Assembly: GCF_049445855.1 (NCBI RefSeq)
Contig: NZ_JBMSDV010000005.1
Location: 186,001-250,000, forward strand
Length of the DNA stretch: 64,000 bases
From: JAGOCV01 sp049445855
Lineage (GTDB): Bacteria; Pseudomonadota; Gammaproteobacteria; Burkholderiales; Burkholderiaceae_C
Direction of reading: 5' to 3'
In this document: piece by piece, positions 44,812 through 54,370 of the stretch
How positions within the stretch are numbered: position 1 is the stretch's first letter
How the letters are laid out: each line of letters opens with the position of its first letter
Made by a program: the position numbers and the translations under genes
The notes under the pieces: model-generated
Told to the model about the DNA's origin: nothing
Seen by the model: the letters and a program-made list of their open reading frames with translations, nothing else
The model's database searches: none

Positions 44812-46332
44812 ATGTCCGACCACAACACGCCCAACGCCGCTCCCGCCCAGGATGAGAACCAGCTGATCGCCGAACGTCGCGAGAAGCTCAGGAACATCCG
44901 CTCGGCCGGCGTCGCCTTCCCCAACGACTTCAAGCCCGACTCGCACGCGGTCGATCTGCTGGCAGCGCACGGCGAGAAGACTGCAGAGCAGCTGGAAGCG
45001 GAAGGAGCCGTGGTCAAGGTCGCCGGCCGCATGATGCTCAAACGCGTGATGGGCAAGGCCAGCTTCGCCACACTGCAGGACGCGAGCGGCCGCCTCCAGA
45101 TCTACGTCACACGTGACGCGGTGGGCGAGGACGTCTACGCCTCCTTCAAGCACTGGGACCTGGGCGACATCGTGGCAGCCGAGGGCAAGCTCTTCAAGAC
45201 GCGCACCGGTGAACTGTCGGTGCATGTGACCCGCGTGCGCCTGCTCACCAAGAGCCTGCGCCCCATGCCCGACAAGTTCCACGGCGTGGCCGACCAGGAA
45301 GTGAAGTACCGCCAGCGCTACATCGATCTGATGACGGACGAAGCCGCGCGCAAGCGGTTCGTCGCACGCAGCAAGGCCGTGAGCTCGATCCGCGAATTCA
45401 TGGTGGCCAACGACTTCCTCGAAGTCGAAACCCCGATGCTTCACCCGATTCCCGGTGGCGCGAATGCCAAGCCGTTCGTCACGCACCACAACGCACTCGA
45501 CCAGGAGATGTTCCTGCGCATCGCGCCCGAGCTGTACCTGAAGCGGCTGATCGTCGGCGGCTTCGAGCGCGTGTTCGAGATCAACCGCAACTTCCGCAAC
45601 GAAGGCATCTCGGTCCGTCACAACCCCGAGTTCACGATGATGGAGTTCTATGCCGCGTACTGGAACTACCAGGACCTGATGGGCTTCACCGAGTCCCTGA
45701 TCCGCGATGTGGCACTGAAGGCCACCGGCAGCCTGGCCCTGTCCTACGGCGGCAAGCCGGTCGACCTGGCCGCGCCTTTTGAACGCCTCACGATACGCGA
45801 AGCCATCGTGAAGCACACCGACGCAGGCGAAAACGTGGACGACACGGCATGGCTGATCAACGCGCTGCGCAAGCTGGGCATGAATGAGGAAAAGGACAAG
45901 CTGTCCGCCCGTTCACTCGCGTCGCTGCAGGTGCTCTACTTCGAGGAAACGGTGGAAGAGAAGCTCTGGCAGCCCACGTTCATCATGGAGCACCCGACGG
46001 AAATTTCGCCGCTTGCCCGGGCCAACGACCAACGCCCTGAAGTGACCGAGCGTTTCGAGCTGTACATCACCGGTCGTGAATTCGGCAATGGCTTCTCGGA
46101 GCTGAACGATGCCGAAGATCAGGCCGCGCGTTTCAACGCACAAGTCAACGCCAAGGACGCGGGTGACGACGAGGCCATGTACTTCGACCACGACTTCGTG
46201 CGTGCGCTCGAATACGGCATGCCGCCCACCGGCGGCTGCGGCATCGGCATCGACCGCCTGATGATGCTGCTGACCGACAGCCCCAGCATCCGCGATGTCA
46301 TCCTTTTCCCGGCACTTCGACGGGAATCCTGA
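44812..46332 (+). CDS. lysS: Lysine--tRNA ligase
   Basis: This class II synthetase charges tRNA-Lys. The 506-residue product has an OB-fold anticodon domain (KVAGRMMLKRVMGKASFATL), then motif 2 in FEINRNFRNEGISVRHNPEF with TMMEFY, and motif 3 GCGIGIDRLMMLLTDSPSIR. The ATG at 44812 starts SDHNTPNAAPAQDENQ, a normal short acidic lead. A TAAAAT box at 44733 may be its promoter -10. The gene converges on nagZ with 19 bp between. Confidence 0.97.
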   Translation: MSDHNTPNAAPAQDENQLIAERREKLRNIRSAGVAFPNDFKPDSHAVDLLAAHGEKTAEQLEAEGAVVKVAGRMMLKRVMGKASFATLQDASGRLQIYVTRDAVGEDVYASFKHWDLGDIVAAEGKLFKTRTGELSVHVTRVRLLTKSLRPMPDKFHGVADQEVKYRQRYIDLMTDEAARKRFVARSKAVSSIREFMVANDFLEVETPMLHPIPGGANAKPFVTHHNALDQEMFLRIAPELYLKRLIVGGFERVFEINRNFRNEGISVRHNPEFTMMEFYAAYWNYQDLMGFTESLIRDVALKATGSLALSYGGKPVDLAAPFERLTIREAIVKHTDAGENVDDTAWLINALRKLGMNEEKDKLSARSLASLQVLYFEETVEEKLWQPTFIMEHPTEISPLARANDQRPEVTERFELYITGREFGNGFSELNDAEDQAARFNAQVNAKDAGDDEAMYFDHDFVRALEYGMPPTGGCGIGIDRLMMLLTDSPSIRDVILFPALRRES

Positions 46333-46351
46333 TCAGGTCACGACGACGCGA

Positions 46352-47440
46352 TCACGGCAGCAGGCCCAGCGCGTGCTGGTACTGCGGCTGATGCATCAGG
46401 TCATCCCATGACAGCGGTGCCGTCGCGGGCAGCAACGCCTGGCGACGCAGTTCGCTTGCCTCACTGGCGCGCCACGCGCCTGCCTTTTGCGCAGCGGCAA
46501 GGCCATCGATGAGTTCGTCCACCGGCGCGCCGCCGTTCACGCTCTGGTTGCACAGAAGCACCAGATCGCAGCCGGCGTTCAATGCGGCCACAGCGGCCTC
46601 CGTGTAGCTCACCAGTTTTCCGTTGATGCGGCGCGCACCTTCCATCGACAGGTCGTCACTGAACACCGCACCCTGGAACCCGAGCTTCGCGCGCAGGATG
46701 TCCTGGAGCCATCGCGGCGAAAAGCCAGCGGGAAGACTGTCGACCTTGGGATAGATCACGTGCGCCGGCATGACGCTGGTGAGCACGGTGCCGAGCCAGC
46801 CATACGGTGCGGCATCTTCAGCCAGGATCGCCTTGAGCGATCGCTTGTCGACCGGGATTTCGGTGTGCGAATCAGCCCTCACGAAGCCGTGTCCGGGAAA
46901 ATGCTTGCCGCAATTGGCCACGCCGGCCTGCAGCAACCCGAGCATCAGGCTGCGCGCCAGTGCAGAGACGACACGCGCGTCGCCGTGGAACGCACGGTCG
47001 CCGATGACGCCGCTCTCCCCCCAGTCCAGGTCAAGCACGGGGGTGAAGCTGAAGTCGACGCCCGCCGCGCGCAGTTCCGCGCCAAGGACGTAGCCACAGG
47101 CAGTTGCTGCGTCCATCGCGCGCAAAGCCCCCGAGCCTGCCGGGCCCTTGCCGTCTTTCATCCATGACTCACCCAGCGCGCGCATCGGCGGCAGGTGGGT
47201 GAAGCCGTCGGTACGGAAGCGCTGCACGCGTCCGCCTTCGTGGTCCACGCAGATGAGCAAGTCGGGCCTCACCGCCTTGATCTCCGCATTCAGCGCTTCG
47301 AGCTGGGCGCGGTCTTTCCAGTTGCGGGCGAAATGGATCACGCCGCCGACGAGCGGATGCGCCAGCCGCCGGCGGTCGTCATCGCTCAGGCCCTGGCCTG
47401 CGACGTCGATGATCAGGGGTGCGTGAAGGCTGGATGTCAT
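46352..47440 (-). CDS. nagZ: Beta-N-acetylhexosaminidase NagZ
   Basis: NagZ removes N-acetylglucosamine from muropeptides in the cytoplasm during cell-wall recycling; in other species its product can induce beta-lactamase. The 362-residue GH3 enzyme has LICVDHEGGRVQRFRTDGFT (62-81), the KHFPGHG loop with the catalytic Asp/His pair in ADSHTEIP and the nucleophile aspartate in FSDDLSMEGARR. It overlaps acpS by 4 bp and is last in the operon that begins with lepA. Confidence 0.95.
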   Translation of the reverse strand: MTSSLHAPLIIDVAGQGLSDDDRRRLAHPLVGGVIHFARNWKDRAQLEALNAEIKAVRPDLLICVDHEGGRVQRFRTDGFTHLPPMRALGESWMKDGKGPAGSGALRAMDAATACGYVLGAELRAAGVDFSFTPVLDLDWGESGVIGDRAFHGDARVVSALARSLMLGLLQAGVANCGKHFPGHGFVRADSHTEIPVDKRSLKAILAEDAAPYGWLGTVLTSVMPAHVIYPKVDSLPAGFSPRWLQDILRAKLGFQGAVFSDDLSMEGARRINGKLVSYTEAAVAALNAGCDLVLLCNQSVNGGAPVDELIDGLAAAQKAGAWRASEASELRRQALLPATAPLSWDDLMHQPQYQHALGLLP

Positions 47441-47841
47441 GAATCGCGTTCTTTCTTTTCCACCACCACGAAGCTGGCGGCGTAGTCTGTCTCGTCAGTC
47501 ACGCTCACGTGGGCCGTGAGACCCTGCGCGTCGAACCATTCCTTGAGGCCGCCATGAAGCACGATGGCGGGCTTGCCGCTGGGCAGTTTGCCGATCTCGC
47601 ACAGCCGCCAGGTCATCGGCATGCGCATGCCCATGCCGACCGCCTTGCTGAAGGCCTCCTTCGCGGAAAAGCGCGTGGCGAGGTAACGCACGCCGCGTTC
47701 CGGCCAGCGCGCGGTGCGGGCCTTCCACGTCGCCATTTCGGCCTCGCTCAGGATTTTTGCGGCAAAGCGTTCACCGTGGCGGTCGAGCGAGGCCTGGATG
47801 CGCCGCACGTCACAGATGTCGGTGCCGATGCCGTAGATCAC
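47437..47841 (-). CDS. acpS: Holo-[acyl-carrier-protein] synthase
   Basis: AcpS attaches 4'-phosphopantetheine from CoA to apo-ACP. The 134-residue product has the metal-binding D8 in YGIGTDICDVRRIQ and E62 in RFSAKEAFSKAVGMGMR, the two signature motifs of the family. It overlaps pdxJ and nagZ by 4 bp each. Its substrate ACP is encoded at 60.3 kb in this window. Confidence 0.95.
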   Translation of the reverse strand: MIYGIGTDICDVRRIQASLDRHGERFAAKILSEAEMATWKARTARWPERGVRYLATRFSAKEAFSKAVGMGMRMPMTWRLCEIGKLPSGKPAIVLHGGLKEWFDAQGLTAHVSVTDETDYAASFVVVEKKERDS

Positions 47842-48593
47842 TCGTACGCCTCGCGGATGCAGCGCAGGTAGTCCTTGATGGTTGCGGTGTAGCCCAGCTC
47901 CAGCGAATCGGCGATGAGTGCGTGGCCAATGGACACTTCCGCCACGCCGGGCACTGCACGCAGGAACGGCGTGAGGTTGTCGCGGCTCAGGTCGTGCCCT
48001 GCGTTGACACCCATGCCGGCATCCAGCGCGGCTTGCGCGGTGGCTTCGAAGGCCTGCAGCACCTCGTGTTGGCGTGGCGTGCCCCAGGCACTGGCCCAGG
48101 TTTCGGTGTACAGCTCCACGCGATCGGCACCGGCTGCGCGCGCAGCGGCCATCGCTTCGGGCACCGGGTCCATGAAGAGGCTCACGCGAACGCCAAGCGC
48201 CTTTGCCTCGGCAATGAGTGGCTTCAGGCGTTCGGCATCCTGCGGAAAGCTCCAGCCATGGTCGCTGGTGAACTGGCCTTCGCCATCGGGCACGAAGGTG
48301 GCCTGATGGGGGCGCAACTCGCGAACGAAATCCATCAGGTTGTGGAATGGATTGCCCTCGATGTTGAATTCCCGGTCCGGCCAGTCCTTGAGCAGGCGAG
48401 CCAGCGCGTGAACGTCGTCAGACCGGATGTGCCGCGCATCCGGGCGGGGGTGGACCGTGATGCCGGCAGCGCCTGCTTCCAGGCACAGGGTCGCCGCACG
48501 CGTGACGCTGGGTATGCCGAGGTGGCGCGTGTTGCGCACCAGCGCGACCTTGTTGAGGTTCACCGAAAGCGAAGTCTGAGGGGTCTTTGTCAT
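47838..48593 (-). CDS. pdxJ: Pyridoxine 5'-phosphate synthase
   Basis: PdxJ closes the pyridoxine ring from 3-amino-2-oxopropyl phosphate and deoxyxylulose phosphate. The 251-residue TIM barrel begins with SLSVNLNKVALVRNTRHLGI, then GITVHPRPDARHIRSDDV, ATFVPDGEGQFTSDHGW and VNAGHDLSRDNL, matching the family throughout. The ATG at 48593 overlaps the recO stop (ATGA). The open frame continues far upstream, but that is antisense-like recO sequence in another frame. Confidence 0.96.
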   Translation of the reverse strand: MTKTPQTSLSVNLNKVALVRNTRHLGIPSVTRAATLCLEAGAAGITVHPRPDARHIRSDDVHALARLLKDWPDREFNIEGNPFHNLMDFVRELRPHQATFVPDGEGQFTSDHGWSFPQDAERLKPLIAEAKALGVRVSLFMDPVPEAMAAARAAGADRVELYTETWASAWGTPRQHEVLQAFEATAQAALDAGMGVNAGHDLSRDNLTPFLRAVPGVAEVSIGHALIADSLELGYTATIKDYLRCIREAYE

Positions 48594-49348
48594 AAGGACT
48601 GCAGGTCCGTCATCATTTGCCGCGTGCGCAGCACGGGCACATTGCAATGGTAGTGCAGCAAGGTCCGCAATTGCGTGCGCAACGCACTGCCCAAGCCGGC
48701 GCAGACGCGAAGCGTCGCGGTGAAGGGAGCGAGGTCGTCCAGTGCCTGTTGCAACGCCCGCCATTGGTCGCCGGACAAAGTCGCCACCGAATCCGCGCGC
48801 GCACGCCCCAGCCCGCTTTCGGCTGTGAGGCTGTAGGCTTCCTGTGCCTGGACGGGGGCCAGCGTCAGCGTCTCGATATCCAGGACAGGCAGCAGGCCGA
48901 TTTCGCGCAACAACAGCAATTCGAATGCACGCAAGGCGGCCGACTGGGTCGCCGCCTGTGCCTCGCCATGCGCGCTGGCAAGGACCTGGACAACCGCTGC
49001 ATAAACGTCGAAAAGCGTCGCGTGCGGGTCGTCGCGCGCCAGGAGCCGGATCAGCAATTCGTTGAGGTAGTAGCCTGACAGGAGCGACTCGCCTGTCGGC
49101 ATCACATGACCACCGACCCACTCGGCCGCCTTGAGGGTGCGGATTTCCGCGTCGCCACCCCACGCAAGTTGAAGCGGCTGCAGTGGCAACAGTACCGGGC
49201 GGAAGTTGGAGCTCGGTCGCTTCGCGCCCTTGGCAACCACCGCCAGCCTGCCGTGGTTGCGCGTGAAGACTTCAAGGATCAGGCTCGACTCGCTCCAGTC
49301 GTAGCGGTGCAGCACATAGGCAGGCTCATGGGTGATGGTGCGCTTCAC
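48590..49348 (-). CDS. recO: DNA repair protein RecO
   Basis: RecO loads RecA onto SSB-covered single strands in the RecFOR pathway. The 252-residue product has the N-terminal OB-fold (AYVLHRYDWSESSLILEVFT, RLAVVAKGAKRPSSNFRPVL) and the helical part (LLSGYYLNELLIRLLARDDP, LLREIGLLP). The Zn-binding cysteines seen in some RecO proteins are absent, which is common in betaproteobacteria. It lies 18 nt behind era and overlaps pdxJ by 4 bp. Confidence 0.93.
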   Translation of the reverse strand: MKRTITHEPAYVLHRYDWSESSLILEVFTRNHGRLAVVAKGAKRPSSNFRPVLLPLQPLQLAWGGDAEIRTLKAAEWVGGHVMPTGESLLSGYYLNELLIRLLARDDPHATLFDVYAAVVQVLASAHGEAQAATQSAALRAFELLLLREIGLLPVLDIETLTLAPVQAQEAYSLTAESGLGRARADSVATLSGDQWRALQQALDDLAPFTATLRVCAGLGSALRTQLRTLLHYHCNVPVLRTRQMMTDLQSL

Positions 49349-49366
49349 CGGCCCATCCCCTTGCCG

Positions 49367-50308
49367 TCACTCATAGCCGAAAGAACGGACGCGCGCTTCG
49401 TCGTCGGCCCAGCCCGAACGGACTTTGACCCAGAGTTCCAGGAACACCTTGGCGTCCATCAGCTTCTCGAGCTCCGTGCGCGCTTCGGTACCGATGCGCT
49501 TGAGCCGCTCGCCTTTTTCGCCGATGACCATGGCCTTGTGGCCGTCGCGCTCCACGATGATGGTGGCCGATATGCGCACCATGCGGCTCGCCGTCTTGCC
49601 AGGCTCTTCTTCGAACTTGTCGATGACGACGGTCGAGGTGTAGGGCAGTTCATCGCCCGTCAGGCGGAACAGTTTCTCGCGCACCGTCTCGCTGGCCAGG
49701 AACTTCTCGCTGCGGTCGGTGAGCTCGTCCTCGGCATACCACCACGGCTGCCCGGAGAGGTACTTTTCACACACCGTCAGCAGTCGCTCCACATCCTTGG
49801 GGTTCTTCGCCGACATCGGGAAGAACTCCACGAAGGGGTGCCGCTCCTGCATGGACTTGAGCCACGGCGCCACTTCAGAGCGGCGATGGACATGGTCGAG
49901 CTTGTTGGCAACCAGCATCACCGGCACCCTGTCGTTCAGCACCGAAAGGACCTTGGCATCTCCCAGCGTGAAGCTGCCGGCCTCCACCACGAACAGCACG
50001 AGATCCACATCACCGAGCGCGCCCATCACCGTCTTGTTGAGCGACTTGTTCAGCGCGCTTGTGTGCCGGGTCTGGAAGCCAGGCGTATCGACGAAAACGA
50101 ACTGGCTCTGTCCCACGGTGCGGATGCCCGTGATGCGGTGGCGCGTGGTCTGCGCCTTGCGCGAGGTGATGCTGATCTTCTGGCCGACCAGGGCGTTCAG
50201 GAGCGTCGATTTGCCGACGTTGGGTTTGCCCACGATGGCCACGAGGCCGCAGCGCTGCCCTTCGGCAGAGGGCGGCGGCTCGGGCATGGCGGGAGTTTCG
50301 ATGGTCAT
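49367..50308 (-). CDS. era: GTPase Era
   Basis: Era binds 16S rRNA near its 3' end and helps assemble the small ribosomal subunit. The 313-residue product has G1 GKPNVGKS, G3 DTPGFQTR, G4 NKLD and a C-terminal KH domain (KAMVIGEKGERLKRIGTEAR). The ATG at 50308 gives a short lead before GLVAIVGKPN and overlaps the rnc stop by 4 bp. The rnc-era-recO order is conserved in many proteobacteria. Confidence 0.96.
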   Translation of the reverse strand: MTIETPAMPEPPPSAEGQRCGLVAIVGKPNVGKSTLLNALVGQKISITSRKAQTTRHRITGIRTVGQSQFVFVDTPGFQTRHTSALNKSLNKTVMGALGDVDLVLFVVEAGSFTLGDAKVLSVLNDRVPVMLVANKLDHVHRRSEVAPWLKSMQERHPFVEFFPMSAKNPKDVERLLTVCEKYLSGQPWWYAEDELTDRSEKFLASETVREKLFRLTGDELPYTSTVVIDKFEEEPGKTASRMVRISATIIVERDGHKAMVIGEKGERLKRIGTEARTELEKLMDAKVFLELWVKVRSGWADDEARVRSFGYE

Positions 50309-50988
50309 GGATAGCGAGTCTTCAAAGTGATCAGCATGGCGGCTGCGGCAGCCTGTTCGCCGGCACGGCGGGATCCGCCGATGCCGCGTTCGGTGAGTCC
50401 GGGCTCGGGAACCTCGCACTCGACGTCAAACGTCTGTTTGTGCGCAGCCCCCAGCGTGCCTGCGACGCGGTAAACGGGCAACTTCATCTTGCGTCCCTGC
50501 AGCCACTCCTGCAGTTCCGTCTTCGGGTCTTTGGCGGCAGCCTGCATGCCGGCATTGATGTCCAGCTTCTCGAACAACCGGAATACCAATGCGCTGGCCG
50601 GCTCGTAGCCGCCGTCGAGATAGACGGCGCCGATCAACGCCTCCAGCGCATCTGCAAGGATCGATGGGCGCTTGTGGCCACCGGATTTGACCTCGCCCTC
50701 GCCCAGGCGCAACACCTTGGGCAGATCGAGTTCCAGCGCCAGCTGGTGCAAGGTTTCCTGGCGCACGAGGTTGGCCCGCACGCGTGAAAGATCCCCTTCG
50801 GGCAGATCTTTCAACCGCTCATACAGAAGACTCGAAACAGACAGATTGAGGACCGAATCACCCAGGAACTCCAGACGTTCGTTGTGCTGGGCAGAAAAGC
50901 TGCGGTGCGTCACCGCCAGCTCGAGCAACCGGCCGTCGCGAAACGGATGCTGCAGCCGTTGCTGCAGCGTAGCCAGTGCCCCGTTCAC
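50305..50988 (-). CDS. rnc: Ribonuclease III
   Basis: RNase III cuts double-stranded RNA, including rRNA precursors. The 227-residue product has the signature HNERLEFLGDSVLNLSVS with the catalytic D44, the second metal-binding region around DALEALIGAVYLDGGY and a C-terminal double-stranded RNA-binding domain from about residue 155 (DPKTELQEWLQGRKMKLPVY). It overlaps era by 4 bp and follows the DUF4845 gene after 2 nt. Confidence 0.96.
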   Translation of the reverse strand: MNGALATLQQRLQHPFRDGRLLELAVTHRSFSAQHNERLEFLGDSVLNLSVSSLLYERLKDLPEGDLSRVRANLVRQETLHQLALELDLPKVLRLGEGEVKSGGHKRPSILADALEALIGAVYLDGGYEPASALVFRLFEKLDINAGMQAAAKDPKTELQEWLQGRKMKLPVYRVAGTLGAAHKQTFDVECEVPEPGLTERGIGGSRRAGEQAAAAAMLITLKTRYP

Positions 50989-50990
50989 GA

Positions 50991-51347
50991 CTATCGGGAT
51001 GACCCGCTGTATTTCATCAGCAGGAAGGCAGGGCCGACGAGTTCGATCTCGCGGGTGTAGGCAAAAGTCACCACGACCTTTTCACCTTGCTTGGAGATGT
51101 CCAGATCCGTGCCCTTGATCGTTTCGATATTGTCGATGGCTGCAGTGCGGTCGAAGCTCGAACGGATCTCCGCGACGGTCGTCCCTTCGTTGGCTGCCTT
51201 CCTGACTGCTTTTTCGACGGCGAGGTATTCCATGTATGTCGGAAAAACCTGCAGACCAACCAGCACCACGCACGCGAGCACGCCCCCGACAAACAGCAAC
51301 CCGAAAAACGAAATGCCGCGCTGCCCAGACTTGAAATGACCGTTCAT
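50991..51347 (-). CDS. DUF4845 domain-containing membrane protein
   Basis: The 118-residue protein has an N-terminal membrane helix (GISFFGLLFVGGVLACVVLV) and an external part with FPTYMEYLAVEKAVRKAANE, IRSSFDRTAAIDNIETIKGT and VVTFAYTREIELVGPAFLLM, the layout of DUF4845. It resembles a pseudopilin-like helix in its N-terminus but lacks the prepilin cleavage motif. It sits between lepB and rnc, a position I have seen conserved in betaproteobacteria. Function is unknown. Confidence 0.88.
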   Translation of the reverse strand: MNGHFKSGQRGISFFGLLFVGGVLACVVLVGLQVFPTYMEYLAVEKAVRKAANEGTTVAEIRSSFDRTAAIDNIETIKGTDLDISKQGEKVVVTFAYTREIELVGPAFLLMKYSGSSR

Positions 51348-51372
51348 ACCCTCTCGCCCTCTTGTCCTGCAC

Positions 51373-52341
51373 TCAGTTGAAAGATCCGATGCGGTTGAAG
51401 TTGCCGAAATTCATCCAGACGAAGAAAGCCTTGCCCACGATGTTCTTGTCAGGCACAAAACCCCAGTAACGCGAGTCCAGCGAATTGTCGCGGTTATCGC
51501 CCATCATGAAGTAATGGCCTTCCGGCACCTTGCACACCACGCCCTCGACACTGTAATTGCAATTCTGCCTGTAAGGGAAGTCATCTGCGCCCTGGACGAA
51601 GGCGGGAACCTTGTCGTTGTTGAGCAGCCGGTGCGATTTCTCGCCCAGCTTTTCCTCGAACTGGCTGGCATAGGCCATCGATTCGTCGTCAAAGAACGGC
51701 GCAATGGGCGTCTTGCTCACGGGCTGGCCGTTGATGGTGAGCTGCTTGTTGCGGTATGCCACCTCGTCGCCCGGCACGCCCACCACGCGTTTGATGTAGT
51801 CCAGGCTGGGCTTGGGCGGATAGCGGAACACCACCACGTCGCCCCGCTGCAGCGGGTTGCCCTCGGTGAGCTTGGTGTTGATCACCGGCAGGCGGACGCC
51901 ATAGGTGAACTTGTTCACGAGGATCAGGTCGCCGACCAGCAGCGTCGGCACCATGGAAGCCGAAGGAATCTTGAACGGCTCGAACAGGAACGAGCGAAGC
52001 AGGAACACCACCAGGATCACCGGGAATAATCCTGCCGTCCAATCCAGCCACCAGGGCTGCATCAGCAAGCGCTCCTTCGCATGCGTGACGTCGACGTTGT
52101 CGGACGCCAGACCTTGCTTGGCGTGCGCCTCGCGGCGCGCCTGGGCTTCGGCTTCGAGCTGCTGTGCCGCGCGGGCACGTTGCGGCAGGAAATAAAAGCG
52201 CTCGGCCAACCAGTAGATGCCGGTCACGACAGTGGCAAGGAACAGCAGCAACGCAAAGTTGCCCTCCAGCAAGCCCAGATACCAGGCACCGCCGTAGCCG
52301 ACAAACGCGGCAAGGATGAACGCGGTCAGTATTGGCATCAT
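51373..52341 (-). CDS. lepB: Signal peptidase I
   Basis: LepB cleaves Sec and Tat signal peptides on the outer face of the inner membrane. The 322-residue product has two N-terminal membrane helices, a charged cytoplasmic loop (about 52-98), a third helix and then the periplasmic protease. The catalytic pair is S129 in KIPSASMVPTLLVGD and K184 in SLDYIKRVVGVPGDEV. MMGDNRDNSLDSRYWGFVP is conserved near the end. It overlaps lepA by 4 bp. Confidence 0.97.
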   Translation of the reverse strand: MMPILTAFILAAFVGYGGAWYLGLLEGNFALLLFLATVVTGIYWLAERFYFLPQRARAAQQLEAEAQARREAHAKQGLASDNVDVTHAKERLLMQPWWLDWTAGLFPVILVVFLLRSFLFEPFKIPSASMVPTLLVGDLILVNKFTYGVRLPVINTKLTEGNPLQRGDVVVFRYPPKPSLDYIKRVVGVPGDEVAYRNKQLTINGQPVSKTPIAPFFDDESMAYASQFEEKLGEKSHRLLNNDKVPAFVQGADDFPYRQNCNYSVEGVVCKVPEGHYFMMGDNRDNSLDSRYWGFVPDKNIVGKAFFVWMNFGNFNRIGSFN

Positions 52342-54149
52342 TCCTCCACCTGCAGGATGGCGAGGAATGCTTCCTGCGGGACTTCCACCGAACCGATCTG
52401 TTTCATGCGTTTCTTGCCTGCCTTCTGCTTCTCGAGGAGCTTGCGCTTGCGGGTGATGTCACCGCCATAGCATTTTGCCAGCACGTTCTTGCGCAGCGCC
52501 TTGATGGTTTCGCGCGCAATGATGTTGGCGCCGATCGCCGCCTGGATGGCCACGTCGAACATCTGCCGGCTGATGATCTCGCGCATCTTGGCAACCACGG
52601 CGCGGCCACGGTACTGCGCCTGCGTGCGGTGCACGATGATGGACAGCGCGTCGACCTTCTCGCCGTTGAGCAGGATGTCGACTTTCACCACATCGGATGC
52701 GCGGTACTCCTTGAATTCGTAGTCCATGGACGCGTAGCCGCGGCTGACCGACTTGAGCTTGTCGAAGAAGTCCAGCACGATCTCGCCCAGCGGCAGTTCG
52801 TACGTCAACATGACCTGCCGCCCGTGATAGGCCATGTTGATCTGCACGCCGCGCTTCTGGTTGGCCAGCGTCATCACCGGGCCGACGTATTCCTGCGGCA
52901 TGTACAGATGCACCGTGACGATCGGCTCACGGATTTCCTGCAGCCGCGCCTGATCAGGCATCTTGGACGGGTTTTCCACCATCACGACTTCGCCATCGCC
53001 GTGGACGACCTGATACACCACGCTGGGTGCGGTGGTGATGAGGTCCTGGTCGAACTCGCGCTCCAGCCGCTCCTGCACGATCTCCATGTGCAGCAGGCCC
53101 AGGAAGCCGCAGCGGAAGCCGAAGCCAAGCGCCTGTGACACTTCCGGCTCGTAATGAAGCGAAGCATCGTTGAGCTTGAGCTTTTCCAGGCTGTCGCGCA
53201 GCGCGTCGTACTGGTTGGCCTCGGTCGGGTACAGACCCGCGAAAACCTGAGGCTGGATTTCCTTGAAGCCCGGCAGCGGTTCGCTCGCCGTGAACGCCGC
53301 GCCGCCGCTGCCGGCCTTGAGCAACGTGACCGTGTCGCCCACCTTGGCGGCGGTGAGCTCCTTGATGCCGGCGATGATGTAACCCACCTCACCCGCTTCG
53401 AGCGATTCGCGCGGTTCGTTCGCCGGCGTGAACACGCCCAGGTTGTCCGCGTTGTAGGTCGCACCAGTCGCCATGAGCTTGATGCGCTCGCCTTTCGCAA
53501 GACGCCCGTCCACCACGCGCACCAGCATCACCACGCCGACGTAGCTGTCGAACCAGCTGTCGATGATCATGGCGCGCAAGGCGGCCTGCGGTTGGCCCTT
53601 GGGCGGCGGGATGCGTGCGATGACTGCTTCGAGAATCTCGTCGATGCCCATGCCGGTCTTGGCCGAGCACGGAATCGCATCCGACGCATCGATGCCGATC
53701 ACGTCCTCGATCTCGGACTTCGCGTTGTCCGGATCGGCTTGAGGCAGATCCATCTTGTTGAGCACCGGCACGACTTCGACACCGAGGTCGAGTGCGGTGT
53801 AGCAGTTGGCCACTGTCTGCGCTTCAACACCCTGGCTCGCATCGACAACGAGCAACGCACCTTCACACGCTGAAAGCGAACGCGACACTTCGTAAGAGAA
53901 ATCAACGTGACCCGGCGTGTCGATCAGGTTGAGGTTGTAGACCTGTCCGTCCCTGGCCTTGTAGCGCAGCGCAGCGGTCTGCGCCTTGATGGTTATCCCA
54001 CGCTCCTTTTCGAGATCCATCGAGTCGAGCACCTGCTCTTCCATCTCGCGGTCCGACAAGCCGCCACAACGCTGGATCAAACGGTCTGCAAGCGTGGACT
54101 TGCCATGATCGATGTGCGCAATGATCGAGAAATTTCTGATGTGATTCAT
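52338..54149 (-). CDS. lepA: Elongation factor 4 (LepA)
   Basis: LepA is a ribosomal GTPase that affects initiation and back-translocation. The 603-residue product has G1 IAHIDHGKSTLADRLIQ, the switch 2 loop DTPGHVDFSYEVSRSL, NKMDLPQADPD and the LepA-specific C-terminal domain (NVLAKCYGGDITRKRKLLEK). I use the ATG at 54149; a TTG one codon earlier is less likely. It heads a nine-gene operon, lepA-lepB-DUF4845-rnc-era-recO-pdxJ-acpS-nagZ, with overlaps or gaps of at most 25 nt throughout. Confidence 0.97.
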   Translation of the reverse strand: MNHIRNFSIIAHIDHGKSTLADRLIQRCGGLSDREMEEQVLDSMDLEKERGITIKAQTAALRYKARDGQVYNLNLIDTPGHVDFSYEVSRSLSACEGALLVVDASQGVEAQTVANCYTALDLGVEVVPVLNKMDLPQADPDNAKSEIEDVIGIDASDAIPCSAKTGMGIDEILEAVIARIPPPKGQPQAALRAMIIDSWFDSYVGVVMLVRVVDGRLAKGERIKLMATGATYNADNLGVFTPANEPRESLEAGEVGYIIAGIKELTAAKVGDTVTLLKAGSGGAAFTASEPLPGFKEIQPQVFAGLYPTEANQYDALRDSLEKLKLNDASLHYEPEVSQALGFGFRCGFLGLLHMEIVQERLEREFDQDLITTAPSVVYQVVHGDGEVVMVENPSKMPDQARLQEIREPIVTVHLYMPQEYVGPVMTLANQKRGVQINMAYHGRQVMLTYELPLGEIVLDFFDKLKSVSRGYASMDYEFKEYRASDVVKVDILLNGEKVDALSIIVHRTQAQYRGRAVVAKMREIISRQMFDVAIQAAIGANIIARETIKALRKNVLAKCYGGDITRKRKLLEKQKAGKKRMKQIGSVEVPQEAFLAILQVEE

Positions 54150-54201
54150 CAACGAGAAGCTTTAAGTACTTGAATTAGCAGAGCGCAAAACGAAGAGGCA
54201 A

Positions 54202-54234
54202 GAAAAAAGGGCGCGTCTCTTTGCGACGCGCCCT
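54202..54234 (-). terminator. Orphan intrinsic terminator upstream of lepA
   Basis: AGGGCGCGTC and GACGCGCCCT form a perfect 10-bp stem at 54208-54234 with a 7-nt loop. On the minus strand it is followed by six T residues. No gene ends just upstream of it on that strand. It therefore ends either a small RNA or an attenuated lepA leader. Confidence 0.85.
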
Positions 54235-54350
54235 GAACCAACAATCTATGGCAACTGCGATTAGTTGGAACTTCATTGTAGGCAAAAAGGCGGGCGCGTA
54301 CAGGCCGGAAAAGCGTCGAACCAGCCCGTTGCAGTGCAGCAACATGACTT

Positions 54351-54370
54351 TTATGCACAACTTATCAACA
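54351..54370 (+). other. Two adjacent DnaA-box-like sequences
   Basis: TTATGCACA (54351-54359) fits the DnaA-box consensus TTATNCACA exactly. TTATCAACA (54362-54370) differs at one fixed position. Weaker matches occur in opposite orientation nearby, for example TGTGGAGCA at 54410-54418. Confidence 0.4.
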